Source: an uncultured Paracoccaceae bacterium
GTDB lineage: Bacteria; Pseudomonadota; Alphaproteobacteria; Rhodobacterales; Rhodobacteraceae
Direction: 5' to 3'
Assembly (NCBI GenBank): GCA_938049225.1
Contig: CALICM010000023.1
Span: 1 to 64,000, forward strand
Length of the DNA stretch: 64,000 nucleotides
Within the stretch, counting starts at the first letter, position 1, and every line of letters begins with the position of its first letter. Shown here in pieces: positions 9,735 through 17,534 of this stretch. The translations under genes were made by a program, and so were the position numbers. The notes under the pieces are model-generated. The model did not search any database. It had not been told where the DNA came from and saw only the letters and a list, made by a program, of their open reading frames with translations.

Positions 9735-11962
9735 GCGTGCCAATGCGACTGGTCAATCCCATATCACCAGTGCCAAAACCGCGCGGTGGTCCAACTGTGT
9801 TTCCCGCGCATGGCACCGCGACCGCCACCATAAATCCAGGCGGCGGAATTGGGGCCCGGCGGGAGTTTCTGTTCGATAATATTGCCGAAGGTTTGACCTC
9901 GGGCCGCTTTGGGGGCACGGCATTGGTTGGCAATCTGCCCAGCGCCTTGCTTGCGCTTCTGGCGCAGATGGGCTGGGATCCGGATGTGCGGGCCCTGGCC
10001 GGGGCGATGCCACATGTGCCCGAAGCCTTTGATGTGACCCAATTCCGGGCGGTGATGGAACGGCTGGGCTATACCTCGCGCGGGCGCCTGGCCCTGGGGG
10101 CCGAGGTTGTCCACGTGGCGAGCCGCACGCTGGTCCTGACCCCCAAGGGCGAGGTGCGCCTGATTGTCCCTGGTATGAACGGAGGCCATGTCGTGCGTTG
10201 CCCATTCTTGGGTGAGGAAAAGCCATTAAGGCCGAGCAAAAAATATCAAATTATGACTTTCACTGCTCAGGGTCGGGGCCGGGATCAGGATGGCAAAGAG
10301 GCCTGGACCGCCCGCTTGTGGCGGCGTTTTTCGCGCGAGATTAGCCTGCTAATCGGTTTGATCTTCCTTTCGAACATGCTTGTGATCGCGACCTCCCTTT
10401 GGATCATGGCCGTCTTTGACACCGCAATTCCGGCGAAGGCACCCGACACATTAGGCATGTTTGCTGTCGGGCTGGCCGGGCTTTTGGCGCTGGACGTTTG
10501 GATCCGGCGGATCCGAGCAAAGATCATCGCGGGTATCTCGGGGCGGTTGGAGTTTATTCTTGGGACAGCACTGTTTTCGAAGCTGATGTCCTTTCCGGTG
10601 TCGATGCTGACCTCTGCCTCGATCAGCGATCAGATCAGTCGCCTCAAGCAGTTCGAAACGGTGCGGGATTTCTTTAACGGGCCTGTCGTGGCGGTCCTGC
10701 TTGAGGTGCCGTTCTTGCTTTTGTTACTATTCGCCATTGGCTTTATCAGCCCCATGCTGGCGGCGATATCGTTCGGGTTTGTCAGCCTTTTCGCAGTGGC
10801 GGTGGTGTTGCTTTATCCCCGGATCTCGCGCGCCAGCAAAACCCTGTCACGCCACCGGACCGAGCATCTGCGGCTGATCCTGGAAACCCTGGGCCGACGC
10901 TCGCAAATCGCGGCGATGGGCCTGTCTGATGTGTGGTCCAAACGGATCGCCACCAGCGCAGCGCAGTCGGTCGATGCCCGCATGGCAATGGAAAGACACA
11001 ACCGGATCTTGTCCACCCTGACCACCGCCGCAACGCCATTGTCCGGCGGCACGGTTCTGCTGTGCGGTGCGGCTTTGGTGATCGAGGGGCAGATCACCGG
11101 GGGACAGCTGGTCGCGGTGACGATCCTGGTTTGGCGCCTGCTGGCCCCGGTGCAACAGGCGCTGCTGGTGGCCGTGCGCACGCCCGAACTGGGCATGCTG
11201 CTTAAGCAGATCGACGCGCTGATGCGCATCGACCCGAATATGAATGCCCCAAGATCCGGCCTGGTGAAACATCTGGAGCCGCGCGTGGACGTCGAAAACC
11301 TGGTGGTTCGTTATCCGCGTGCCGCGACCCCCGCCTTGGCGGGCGTTTCGCTGCAAGTTCCCGCGGGACATATGGTGGTCGTCGATGGGCCCTCTGGCGG
11401 CGGCAAATCCACGTTGTTGCGGGCGATCGCGGGGCAATATCCCGCGCAATCCGGCTCGGTCCAGGTGGGGGGGACGAATATCCAGCAAATCGCCCCGCAG
11501 GATCTGGCCGAGAAGATCGGTTATATCACCAATCAAAGCCTGGTGTTCCATGGCACTGTGGCGCAAAACCTGTTCTTGGCGGCGCCCGAAGCGCGGCTTG
11601 TGGAGCTGCATGATATTGCGCGGGAACTGGGGATCCTGGATCAGATCCTGGCCTTGCCCGAGGGGTTCGATACGCGTCTGAACCATGCGCAACAAGCCCG
11701 CATGACCGGCGGGTTGCGAACGATGATCGCGGCGGCTCAGGTTCTGCTCCGCCGCCCTGGCATCATTCTGTTCGATGCCCCCTCGTCCCCCCTGCGCCCC
11801 GAGCAGGAGTCTCGATTGATCGCGGCGTTCCAGGCCAGGCGGGCCACCACGACCGTCTTTCTTGTAAGTGCCAACCCAACAGTCGCCCAATCCGCCGACG
11901 TAAGGCTGGTCCTGGCGGGCGGCCGTATTCAGAGTTTGACTTCACCGCAGGTGCCAAAATGA
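9731..11962 (+). CDS. Type I secretion ABC subunit with N-terminal domain and altered Walker B
   Basis: 743-residue ABC exporter. An N-terminal segment of about 190 residues contains a stretch typical of C39-like domains in exporters (FRAVMERLGY), but I see no catalytic Cys/His arrangement, so it probably binds substrate rather than cleaving it. A transmembrane domain (about 200-480) and a nucleotide-binding domain follow. Walker A is intact (GPSGGGKST) and the Q-loop Gln is present (ITNQSLVF). The signature reads MTGG. Walker B reads IILFDAPSSPL, with Ala in place of the catalytic Glu, and the H-loop reads LVSANPT, without His. It overlaps both neighbours by ATGA. It probably pairs with the preceding subunit, as RtxB and RtxE pair in MARTX systems. 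Which half-site hydrolyses ATP cannot be told from the sequence. Confidence 0.85.
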   Translation: MSVPMRLVNPISPVPKPRGGPTVFPAHGTATATINPGGGIGARREFLFDNIAEGLTSGRFGGTALVGNLPSALLALLAQMGWDPDVRALAGAMPHVPEAFDVTQFRAVMERLGYTSRGRLALGAEVVHVASRTLVLTPKGEVRLIVPGMNGGHVVRCPFLGEEKPLRPSKKYQIMTFTAQGRGRDQDGKEAWTARLWRRFSREISLLIGLIFLSNMLVIATSLWIMAVFDTAIPAKAPDTLGMFAVGLAGLLALDVWIRRIRAKIIAGISGRLEFILGTALFSKLMSFPVSMLTSASISDQISRLKQFETVRDFFNGPVVAVLLEVPFLLLLLFAIGFISPMLAAISFGFVSLFAVAVVLLYPRISRASKTLSRHRTEHLRLILETLGRRSQIAAMGLSDVWSKRIATSAAQSVDARMAMERHNRILSTLTTAATPLSGGTVLLCGAALVIEGQITGGQLVAVTILVWRLLAPVQQALLVAVRTPELGMLLKQIDALMRIDPNMNAPRSGLVKHLEPRVDVENLVVRYPRAATPALAGVSLQVPAGHMVVVDGPSGGGKSTLLRAIAGQYPAQSGSVQVGGTNIQQIAPQDLAEKIGYITNQSLVFHGTVAQNLFLAAPEARLVELHDIARELGILDQILALPEGFDTRLNHAQQARMTGGLRTMIAAAQVLLRRPGIILFDAPSSPLRPEQESRLIAAFQARRATTTVFLVSANPTVAQSADVRLVLAGGRIQSLTSPQVPK

Positions 11963-13269
11963 CCAACGTCCCCAAGCCCCAGTCGACCACGGCCGAGGCT
12001 CATATGACCGAGCTGTCTGCCAGCCGGTTCCTTGAAGAGCCTTATAACCCCGCGTTCATTCGCCTCACGATCTGGGGTGTGGTCGTCACCCTCTGCGGCT
12101 TCATCGCCTGGTCTTCGGTCACACCGGTCTACGAGGTTGTCACCGGTACGGGACAAATCCGCCCGACGGGCCTCACACAGCAGGCCGAGCATTTGGAGGG
12201 CGGGATCGTCGCCAAAGTCCATGTTGAGGAGGGTGACCTCGTCCGCCAAGGTGAACCCCTGATCACCTTGGACCGGACGACGGTGCGGGCCGAGTTGGAA
12301 AAAACAAGGGCCGAAACGGAACGTTTGGAGCAACAATTGGTCCGAGCAGAGGCCTTTTTGCAGGCCTATGCCGCGCCCGAGGTGTATTTGGACCCAACCT
12401 CGGCCGCCGAGTGGTCGTATCGTTTGGCGCAGATCGAGGTGTTTCGCGCAGATCGCGAGGTTCTTGAGGCCGAACTGGTGGGCCTTTCAGCCCGCGAAGC
12501 CAAAAGCCAGGACGAATTGGAAATCCTGGGGGCCCGGGCCGCGCGCTTGGACCGACTGAAGGCAGATGGGCTCGTCTCGACCCAGGAGTTGGAAAATGTG
12601 CGGCGCGAGATGGTGCGACTGGAAGGGGAGCTGCAACAAATCAGCGGTGAACGCGCGGTGCACCAAGCCTCGATCAGCCGGTCGCACGCGAGAGAGGCCG
12701 AGATGCTTGCGAGTATCCGCCGTGATGCCGCGCGCGAGGTGGAAGCGCTGCGCGAAAACCTGGCGGTGGCCAGTCAAACCGCGACGCAATTGTCGGATCG
12801 GCTGAACCGGACGGTCATCACCGCACCTTCAACAGGGGTGGTACAGGCCCTGGGCATTCAGAATATTGGTCAGGTCGTCGCCCAGGGCGCGGTTGTGGCC
12901 GAGATTGTGCCAATGGACACCCAGGTCTTTGCCGAGATCGATGTCTCGGCCGACAAGATCAATGGTGTGGCACCGGGGCGCACCGCGAGCCTCAAGGTCT
13001 TGACCCATGATTTCACACGCTTTGGGGTGATTGATGCAACCGTTGAGCGTGTCTCACCAACCTCGGTGACCTTGCCGGATGGTTCAAAAATTTTTCGGGT
13101 TCGACTGGTATTTGATGATCGCGCGATGTCCCAGGCGACATCGGGTCAAAGGCGGGTGACGCCGGGAATGACGGTGACGGCGGACATCCGCACGGACCGG
13201 CGCACGGTGCTGAACTACCTGTTGAAACCCGTGCGAGTGATCGCCGATCGGGCGATGTCCGAGGGTTAG
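11959..13269 (+). CDS. HlyD-family periplasmic adaptor of type I secretion
   Basis: 436-residue membrane fusion protein linking the inner-membrane ABC exporter to a TolC-type outer-membrane channel. One transmembrane helix lies at about residues 34-53. A long Glu/Arg/Ala-rich coiled coil (about 105-275) is flanked by lipoyl half-motifs (GGIVAKVHVEEGDLV and ITAPSTGVVQALGI). A beta-barrel region leads to a C-terminus ending in LLKPVRVIADRAMSEG, which resembles HlyD/PrtE proteins. The ATGA overlap with the second ABC gene makes a three-gene transcription unit. ATG 12004 is a possible alternative start and would remove 15 residues. No TolC homologue is in the window, so the outer-membrane partner must be encoded elsewhere. 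Confidence 0.92.
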   Translation: MTNVPKPQSTTAEAHMTELSASRFLEEPYNPAFIRLTIWGVVVTLCGFIAWSSVTPVYEVVTGTGQIRPTGLTQQAEHLEGGIVAKVHVEEGDLVRQGEPLITLDRTTVRAELEKTRAETERLEQQLVRAEAFLQAYAAPEVYLDPTSAAEWSYRLAQIEVFRADREVLEAELVGLSAREAKSQDELEILGARAARLDRLKADGLVSTQELENVRREMVRLEGELQQISGERAVHQASISRSHAREAEMLASIRRDAAREVEALRENLAVASQTATQLSDRLNRTVITAPSTGVVQALGIQNIGQVVAQGAVVAEIVPMDTQVFAEIDVSADKINGVAPGRTASLKVLTHDFTRFGVIDATVERVSPTSVTLPDGSKIFRVRLVFDDRAMSQATSGQRRVTPGMTVTADIRTDRRTVLNYLLKPVRVIADRAMSEG

Positions 13270-13309
13270 CGGGCGAGCCGAGGGCTGGTTTCCGCCTCGC
13301 GCATTACAA

Positions 13310-13780
13310 TTAGCCGCCGTCCTTGACCGCCTGCATGGACACATGCGTGGAGGTGCTGCCAACATGCGGCAGGGCCGAGATAGTTTCGCCCAGGATCTGA
13401 CGATAGGCGCGGATATCGCGGGTGCGAATTTTGAGCAGATAGTCGAATGCCCCCGCGATCATATGGCATTCCTCAATCTCGGGCACGGCCGAAACGGCGG
13501 TATTAAACGCCTGAAGGGCCGTTTCGGTCGTATCGGTCAGGCGAACCTCGGCAAAGGCAATGTGGTCCTGTCCCAGCTTTTGGTGGTCCAGCACCGTGCG
13601 AAACCCACGGATGTAGCCTTGATCCTGAAGGCGGCGAAAACGGGCCTGGCAGGGGCTTTTGGACAGGCCCGCACGGGCGGCCAACTCGGTCAGGGGAATG
13701 CGCCCCTCGCCGCGCAGGATTTGCAGCAGTTTTCGATCTGTGCGGTCCAGTGGGCTCGCTTCCGGCTCATATCTCTCCAT
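13310..13780 (-). CDS. putR: Lrp/AsnC-family regulator, probable proline-responsive activator of putA
   Basis: 156-residue Lrp/AsnC-type regulator. An N-terminal winged helix-turn-helix (LDRTDRKLLQILRGEGR, then LTELAARAGLSKSPCQARF) is followed by a RAM/ligand-binding domain (ECHMIAGAFDYLLKIRTRD). The frame extends upstream, but the HTH family normally begins close to the M of MERYEPEAS, so I start it at 13780. That leaves a 123-bp region shared with the divergent putA. In Rhodobacter and related bacteria an Lrp-type PutR beside putA activates it in response to proline, and the same layout here supports that role. It converges with the HlyD gene across 40 bp. Confidence 0.88.
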   Translation of the reverse strand: MERYEPEASPLDRTDRKLLQILRGEGRIPLTELAARAGLSKSPCQARFRRLQDQGYIRGFRTVLDHQKLGQDHIAFAEVRLTDTTETALQAFNTAVSAVPEIEECHMIAGAFDYLLKIRTRDIRAYRQILGETISALPHVGSTSTHVSMQAVKDGG

Positions 13781-13820
13781 ATCGCCTGAATATCGCGAAA
13801 AATTGAGGATATCTACCTGT

Positions 13821-13844
13821 AAATTCCAAATTTTCAGGAAATTT
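13821..13844. promoter_or_regulatory. Imperfect palindrome between putR and putA
   Basis: AAATTCC and GGAAATTT arms flank an AT-rich centre in the divergent putR-putA region. Lrp-family proteins bind AT-rich, loosely palindromic sites of this kind, so this is a reasonable PutR operator candidate. No consensus was tested. Confidence 0.35.
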
Positions 13845-13903
13845 GCCGTGCGCCTTTCTGCTAGGCTTGCAGCCAATCGTCTCACGGCTTTTGGGGGGCT
13901 GTC

Positions 13904-16900
13904 ATGCCTAATCTGTCTGATCTTCGCCACACCATCAGGGCAGCGGCGCACAAGACCGAGGCGGAGGTGCTGCAAAACCTCTGCGCTCAGGATCAGCCCA
14001 CGGTGGCGCAACGACAGGCCGGTGGGGCGTTGGCGTTGGATTTGGTGCGGCGGATGCGCAGCGATGGCACGCCTGGGCTGATGGAGGTGTTCTTGGCGGA
14101 ATATGGTCTTTCGACGGATGAAGGCGTGGCGCTGATGTGCCTGGCCGAGGCGCTGTTGCGGGTGCCGGATGCCCCCACGATTGATGCGTTGATCGAGGAC
14201 AAGATCGCGCCCTCGGATTGGGGCAAACACCTGGGCAAATCCAGTTCGTCGCTGGTGAACGCCTCGACCTGGGCCCTAATGCTGACCGGGGTTGTGGTGC
14301 GGGATGGCGGCCCCGGGGTGGTTGGGCATTTGCGCCAGGCGATCCAGCGGCTGGGTGAGCCGGTGATCCGCGCCGCCGTAAGCCGCGCCATGAAGGAATT
14401 GGGACATCAGTTCGTGCTGGGCCAGACGATTGACGAGGCGCTGACGCGCGGCGCCGACCGGGCCAAGGCGGGATACACGTTTTCCTATGACATGCTGGGC
14501 GAGGCGGCGCTGACCGATGCCGATGCGGACACTTACTATCGCGCCTATGCGGATGCCATCGCACGTTTGGCGGTCGAACAGGGGCAGGGCGATATTCGAA
14601 CCCGGCCGGGGATTTCCATAAAACTCTCCGCGCTGCATCCGCGCTATGAGGCGGCGCAGCACGCGCGGGTGATGACAGAGTTGGTTCCACGCGCGGCCCG
14701 TCTGTGCCAGATGGCGGCCGAGGCTGGCATGGGGTTGAACATCGACGCCGAGGAAGCCGACCGCCTGGATCTGTCGTTGGATGTGATCGAAGCGCTGCTG
14801 CGCGATCCGGCCCTGGCCGGATGGGACGGGTTTGGCGTTGTGGTTCAGGCCTATGGCAAGCGGGCCGCCCCGGTGATCGATTGGCTGCATGCGCTGGCGG
14901 TCAGTCTGGACCGCAGGATTATGGTGCGCCTGGTCAAAGGCGCCTATTGGGACACCGAGGTGAAGCGCGCGCAGATGGGCGGGCACGGCACTTTCCCGGT
15001 ATTTACTCGCAAGGCGGCGACGGATGCGTCCTATCTGTGTTGCGCGCATCGGTTGTTGCGGCTGTCGGATCGGATCTATCCCCAGTTTGCCACGCATAAT
15101 GCGCATACGGTGGCCGCGATCCTAAGCATGGGGGCAGACCCCGAGGCCTTTGAGTTTCAACGGCTGCACGGCATGGGCGATACGCTGTACGATGGATTGA
15201 TCGGTGCCGAGGTGCCGCGATGTCGGATCTATGCGCCGGTCGGCGCGCATAGGGATCTGCTGGCCTATCTGGTGCGGCGGCTGCTGGAAAACGGCGCCAA
15301 CAGCTCATTTGTGCATCAGATTTTGAACGAAGATGTGCCCCCGGACGAGATCGTCAGCGATCCTTTCGAGGGGCCGATTGGTACCCCCGGTGAGGCGGTC
15401 ATGGCGCCACAGTCGCTTTTCGGGGGGGAGCGTGCGAACGCGCGCGGATGGGATTTGGCGGATCCGGTAGATTGGGCGCAGATTGAGGCTGCGCGCGAAA
15501 AGCACTGCACTCATGTTTGGACGGCCGCCCCAGTGCTGGCGGGCGAGTCCGCAGCCGCCTCCGTACGCGCTGTGCATAATCCAGCCGATCCCAACGACTT
15601 GGTGGGCCACGTGCGCGATTGCACGGCGGAAGCGGTGCCAATCGCTGTGCAAGCGGCGGATCCTTGGGGCATCCCCGCCGCCGCACGTGCGGCCGTTCTG
15701 CGTCGGGCGGCGGACCTATATGAAGCCCGTTTTGGCGAGGTCTTTGCCCTCTTGGCGCGGGAAGCGGGCAAAACGCCCTTGGACGCCGTCGCTGAATTGC
15801 GCGAGGCGGTGGACTTTCTGCGGTATTACGCGGCCAGGGCCGAGGACGCTCCCGAAAGCCAGATGCGCGGGCTGGTCGCCTGTATCTCGCCGTGGAACTT
15901 CCCACTGGCGATTTTCACTGGGCAGATCGCGGCGGCCCTGGCGGCGGGCAACGCTGTTCTGGCCAAACCGGCCGAGGCGACGGTTCTGACGGCGGCCCTG
16001 GGCACTGAGTTGCTGCATAAAGCGGGCGTGCCGCGCACAGCACTGCAGTTGTTGCCCGGTCCAGGGGCTGTGGTGGGTGCCGCCCTAAGCGCCGAGCCAC
16101 GGCTGAACGGGATGTGTTTCACCGGATCGACCACGACGGCGCAGGCCATTCATCGCGCCATGGCCCCGGTGGTGGAACCAGCGGCCCCGCTCATCGCGGA
16201 AACTGGTGGGCTGAATGCGATGATCGTGGACAGCACAGCGCTGCCCGAGCAGGCGGTGCGCGACGTCGTTGCCTCGGCCTTTCAGTCGGCGGGACAGCGA
16301 TGCTCGGCCCTGCGGGTGCTCTATTTGCAGCAAGACATCGCCCCCAGTTTCTTGAAGATGCTATATGGGGCGATGGATGCGTTGGTGGTCGGCCCGCCGT
16401 GGGTGCGCGACACGGATGTGGGCCCGGTGATCGATGTCGCGGCCAAGCGCAAAATTGATACCTACGTTGATGCGGCCGCGGCCGAGGGGCGTTTGCTGAA
16501 ACGGCTGACGGCCCCAAGTCGGGGGACGTTCGTCGCACCTGCGGTGGTGCAGGTGACCGGCATTGAAGCGCTGGAGGAAGAGATCTTTGGGCCAGTTCTG
16601 CATGTCGCGATCTATCGGGCCTCAGCTCTGGACAAGGTTGTCTCGACGATCAATGACAGCGGCTATGGGCTGACCTTTGGCATGCATTCAAGGATCGATG
16701 ATCGGATTGCGCAGGTCACCGCAAAGCTACGGGTCGGGAATATCTATGTGAACCGCAATCAGATCGGCGCGGTCGTCGGCTCCCAGCCGTTCGGGGGGGA
16801 GGAGATGTCGGGCACGGGCCCAAAGGCGGGCGGACCCGCTTATGTGCAACGGTTCCGGCGGGGGGATGTGCGGTCCGGGGACATCACGCCGGGGGCTTTG

Positions 16901-17377
16901 GCGGACCCAGCGCTTGTGCAAGCGGCGCTTGATGCGGCGCGCGGGACTTCGGTGGCAGGGCAAACGTCCAGCCTGCCGGGACCCACCGGCGAGTCCAACC
17001 GTCTGACCACCCTGCCGCGCGGCACGATCCTGTGCCTGGGCCCCAACGCCGAGGACGCTTTGGCGCAAGCGGCGCAAGCCCAGTCGGTCGGGTGCACTAC
17101 GGTGGCCGTTGCGCCGGGGTTGACGGCAGCCCAGGGGATTGATGGGCGGCTTTCGCACCAGTCGCTGACCGACCTGACGGGTTTTGCGGCGGTAGCCTTA
17201 TGGAGCACCACGTCGGATCAGCAGGCGGCCCGCACCGCCCTGGCGGCCCGACCAGGGCCGATCCTGCCCTTGTTGGCCGAGGCGGACATCAGGCCGTTTT
17301 GTCAGATCGAGCGGCATGTCAGCATCGACACCACGGCTGCTGGCGGAAACGCGGCGTTGTTGGCGAAGGCGAGTTAA
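13904..17377 (+). CDS. putA: Bifunctional proline dehydrogenase / P5C dehydrogenase PutA
   Basis: 1157-residue enzyme oxidising proline to glutamate: an FAD-linked proline dehydrogenase makes pyrroline-5-carboxylate, and an NAD-linked aldehyde dehydrogenase oxidises its open-chain semialdehyde. The proline dehydrogenase barrel lies in the N-terminal half (SIKLSALHPRYE, MVRLVKGAYWDTEVKRAQ, FATHNAHT). The aldehyde dehydrogenase domain follows from about residue 540 (ISPWNFPLAIFTGQ, ETGGLNAMIVD, catalytic Cys about 800 in SAGQRCSALR). There is no N-terminal ribbon-helix-helix, so it does not regulate its own gene; the divergent Lrp-type gene fills that role. The C-terminal domain is longer than in minimal PutA. 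A G-rich ribosome site precedes ATG 13904. Its stop codon lies inside the first unit of a TTAACC array. Confidence 0.96.
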   Translation: MPNLSDLRHTIRAAAHKTEAEVLQNLCAQDQPTVAQRQAGGALALDLVRRMRSDGTPGLMEVFLAEYGLSTDEGVALMCLAEALLRVPDAPTIDALIEDKIAPSDWGKHLGKSSSSLVNASTWALMLTGVVVRDGGPGVVGHLRQAIQRLGEPVIRAAVSRAMKELGHQFVLGQTIDEALTRGADRAKAGYTFSYDMLGEAALTDADADTYYRAYADAIARLAVEQGQGDIRTRPGISIKLSALHPRYEAAQHARVMTELVPRAARLCQMAAEAGMGLNIDAEEADRLDLSLDVIEALLRDPALAGWDGFGVVVQAYGKRAAPVIDWLHALAVSLDRRIMVRLVKGAYWDTEVKRAQMGGHGTFPVFTRKAATDASYLCCAHRLLRLSDRIYPQFATHNAHTVAAILSMGADPEAFEFQRLHGMGDTLYDGLIGAEVPRCRIYAPVGAHRDLLAYLVRRLLENGANSSFVHQILNEDVPPDEIVSDPFEGPIGTPGEAVMAPQSLFGGERANARGWDLADPVDWAQIEAAREKHCTHVWTAAPVLAGESAAASVRAVHNPADPNDLVGHVRDCTAEAVPIAVQAADPWGIPAAARAAVLRRAADLYEARFGEVFALLAREAGKTPLDAVAELREAVDFLRYYAARAEDAPESQMRGLVACISPWNFPLAIFTGQIAAALAAGNAVLAKPAEATVLTAALGTELLHKAGVPRTALQLLPGPGAVVGAALSAEPRLNGMCFTGSTTTAQAIHRAMAPVVEPAAPLIAETGGLNAMIVDSTALPEQAVRDVVASAFQSAGQRCSALRVLYLQQDIAPSFLKMLYGAMDALVVGPPWVRDTDVGPVIDVAAKRKIDTYVDAAAAEGRLLKRLTAPSRGTFVAPAVVQVTGIEALEEEIFGPVLHVAIYRASALDKVVSTINDSGYGLTFGMHSRIDDRIAQVTAKLRVGNIYVNRNQIGAVVGSQPFGGEEMSGTGPKAGGPAYVQRFRRGDVRSGDITPGALADPALVQAALDAARGTSVAGQTSSLPGPTGESNRLTTLPRGTILCLGPNAEDALAQAAQAQSVGCTTVAVAPGLTAAQGIDGRLSHQSLTDLTGFAAVALWSTTSDQQAARTALAARPGPILPLLAEADIRPFCQIERHVSIDTTAAGGNAALLAKAS

Positions 17378-17436
17378 CCAGCTTAATGATGCTTAACCGA
17401 ATGAAGAAAGCTTAACCAAATTAACAAACCTTAACC
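17374..17436. repeat. Four TTAACC hexamers at exact 19-bp spacing
   Basis: TTAACC occurs at 17374, 17393, 17412 and 17431, each 19 bp from the last. Extra TTAA cores at 17383 and 17421 sit nine bases into units 1 and 3, giving a 38-bp higher-order repeat. A further TTAACC is at 17478. The array fills the putA-protease gap and begins within the putA stop. It resembles a regulator-binding array. TTAA-rich sites suggest CtrA, but the core spacings (9 and 10 bp start to start) do not fit CtrA's TTAA-N7-TTAA. Confidence 0.7.
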
Positions 17437-17495
17437 AGCCAACCATTGGGTAAGACTTTCTCAATAACTTAGAGACCTTAACCGGGCATTCCTGA

Positions 17496-17518
17496 CCCCA
17501 TCGCCAACTGGCGTGGGG
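17496..17518 (+). other. Hairpin just upstream of the protease ribosome site
   Basis: A C-rich arm and its complement form a stem of about nine pairs with one bulge and a short loop, ending next to the AAAGGGG ribosome site of the protease gene at 17535. No T-run follows, so it is not an obvious terminator. It could limit translation initiation or stabilise the transcript. Confidence 0.35.
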
Positions 17519-17534
17519 AAAGGGGTTTCCATCA

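Noticed and set aside
17374-17436. CtrA binding sites
   Set aside because: TTAA cores are spaced 9, 10 or 19 bp, not the 11 bp start-to-start needed for TTAA-N7-TTAA. Reported as an unassigned array instead.
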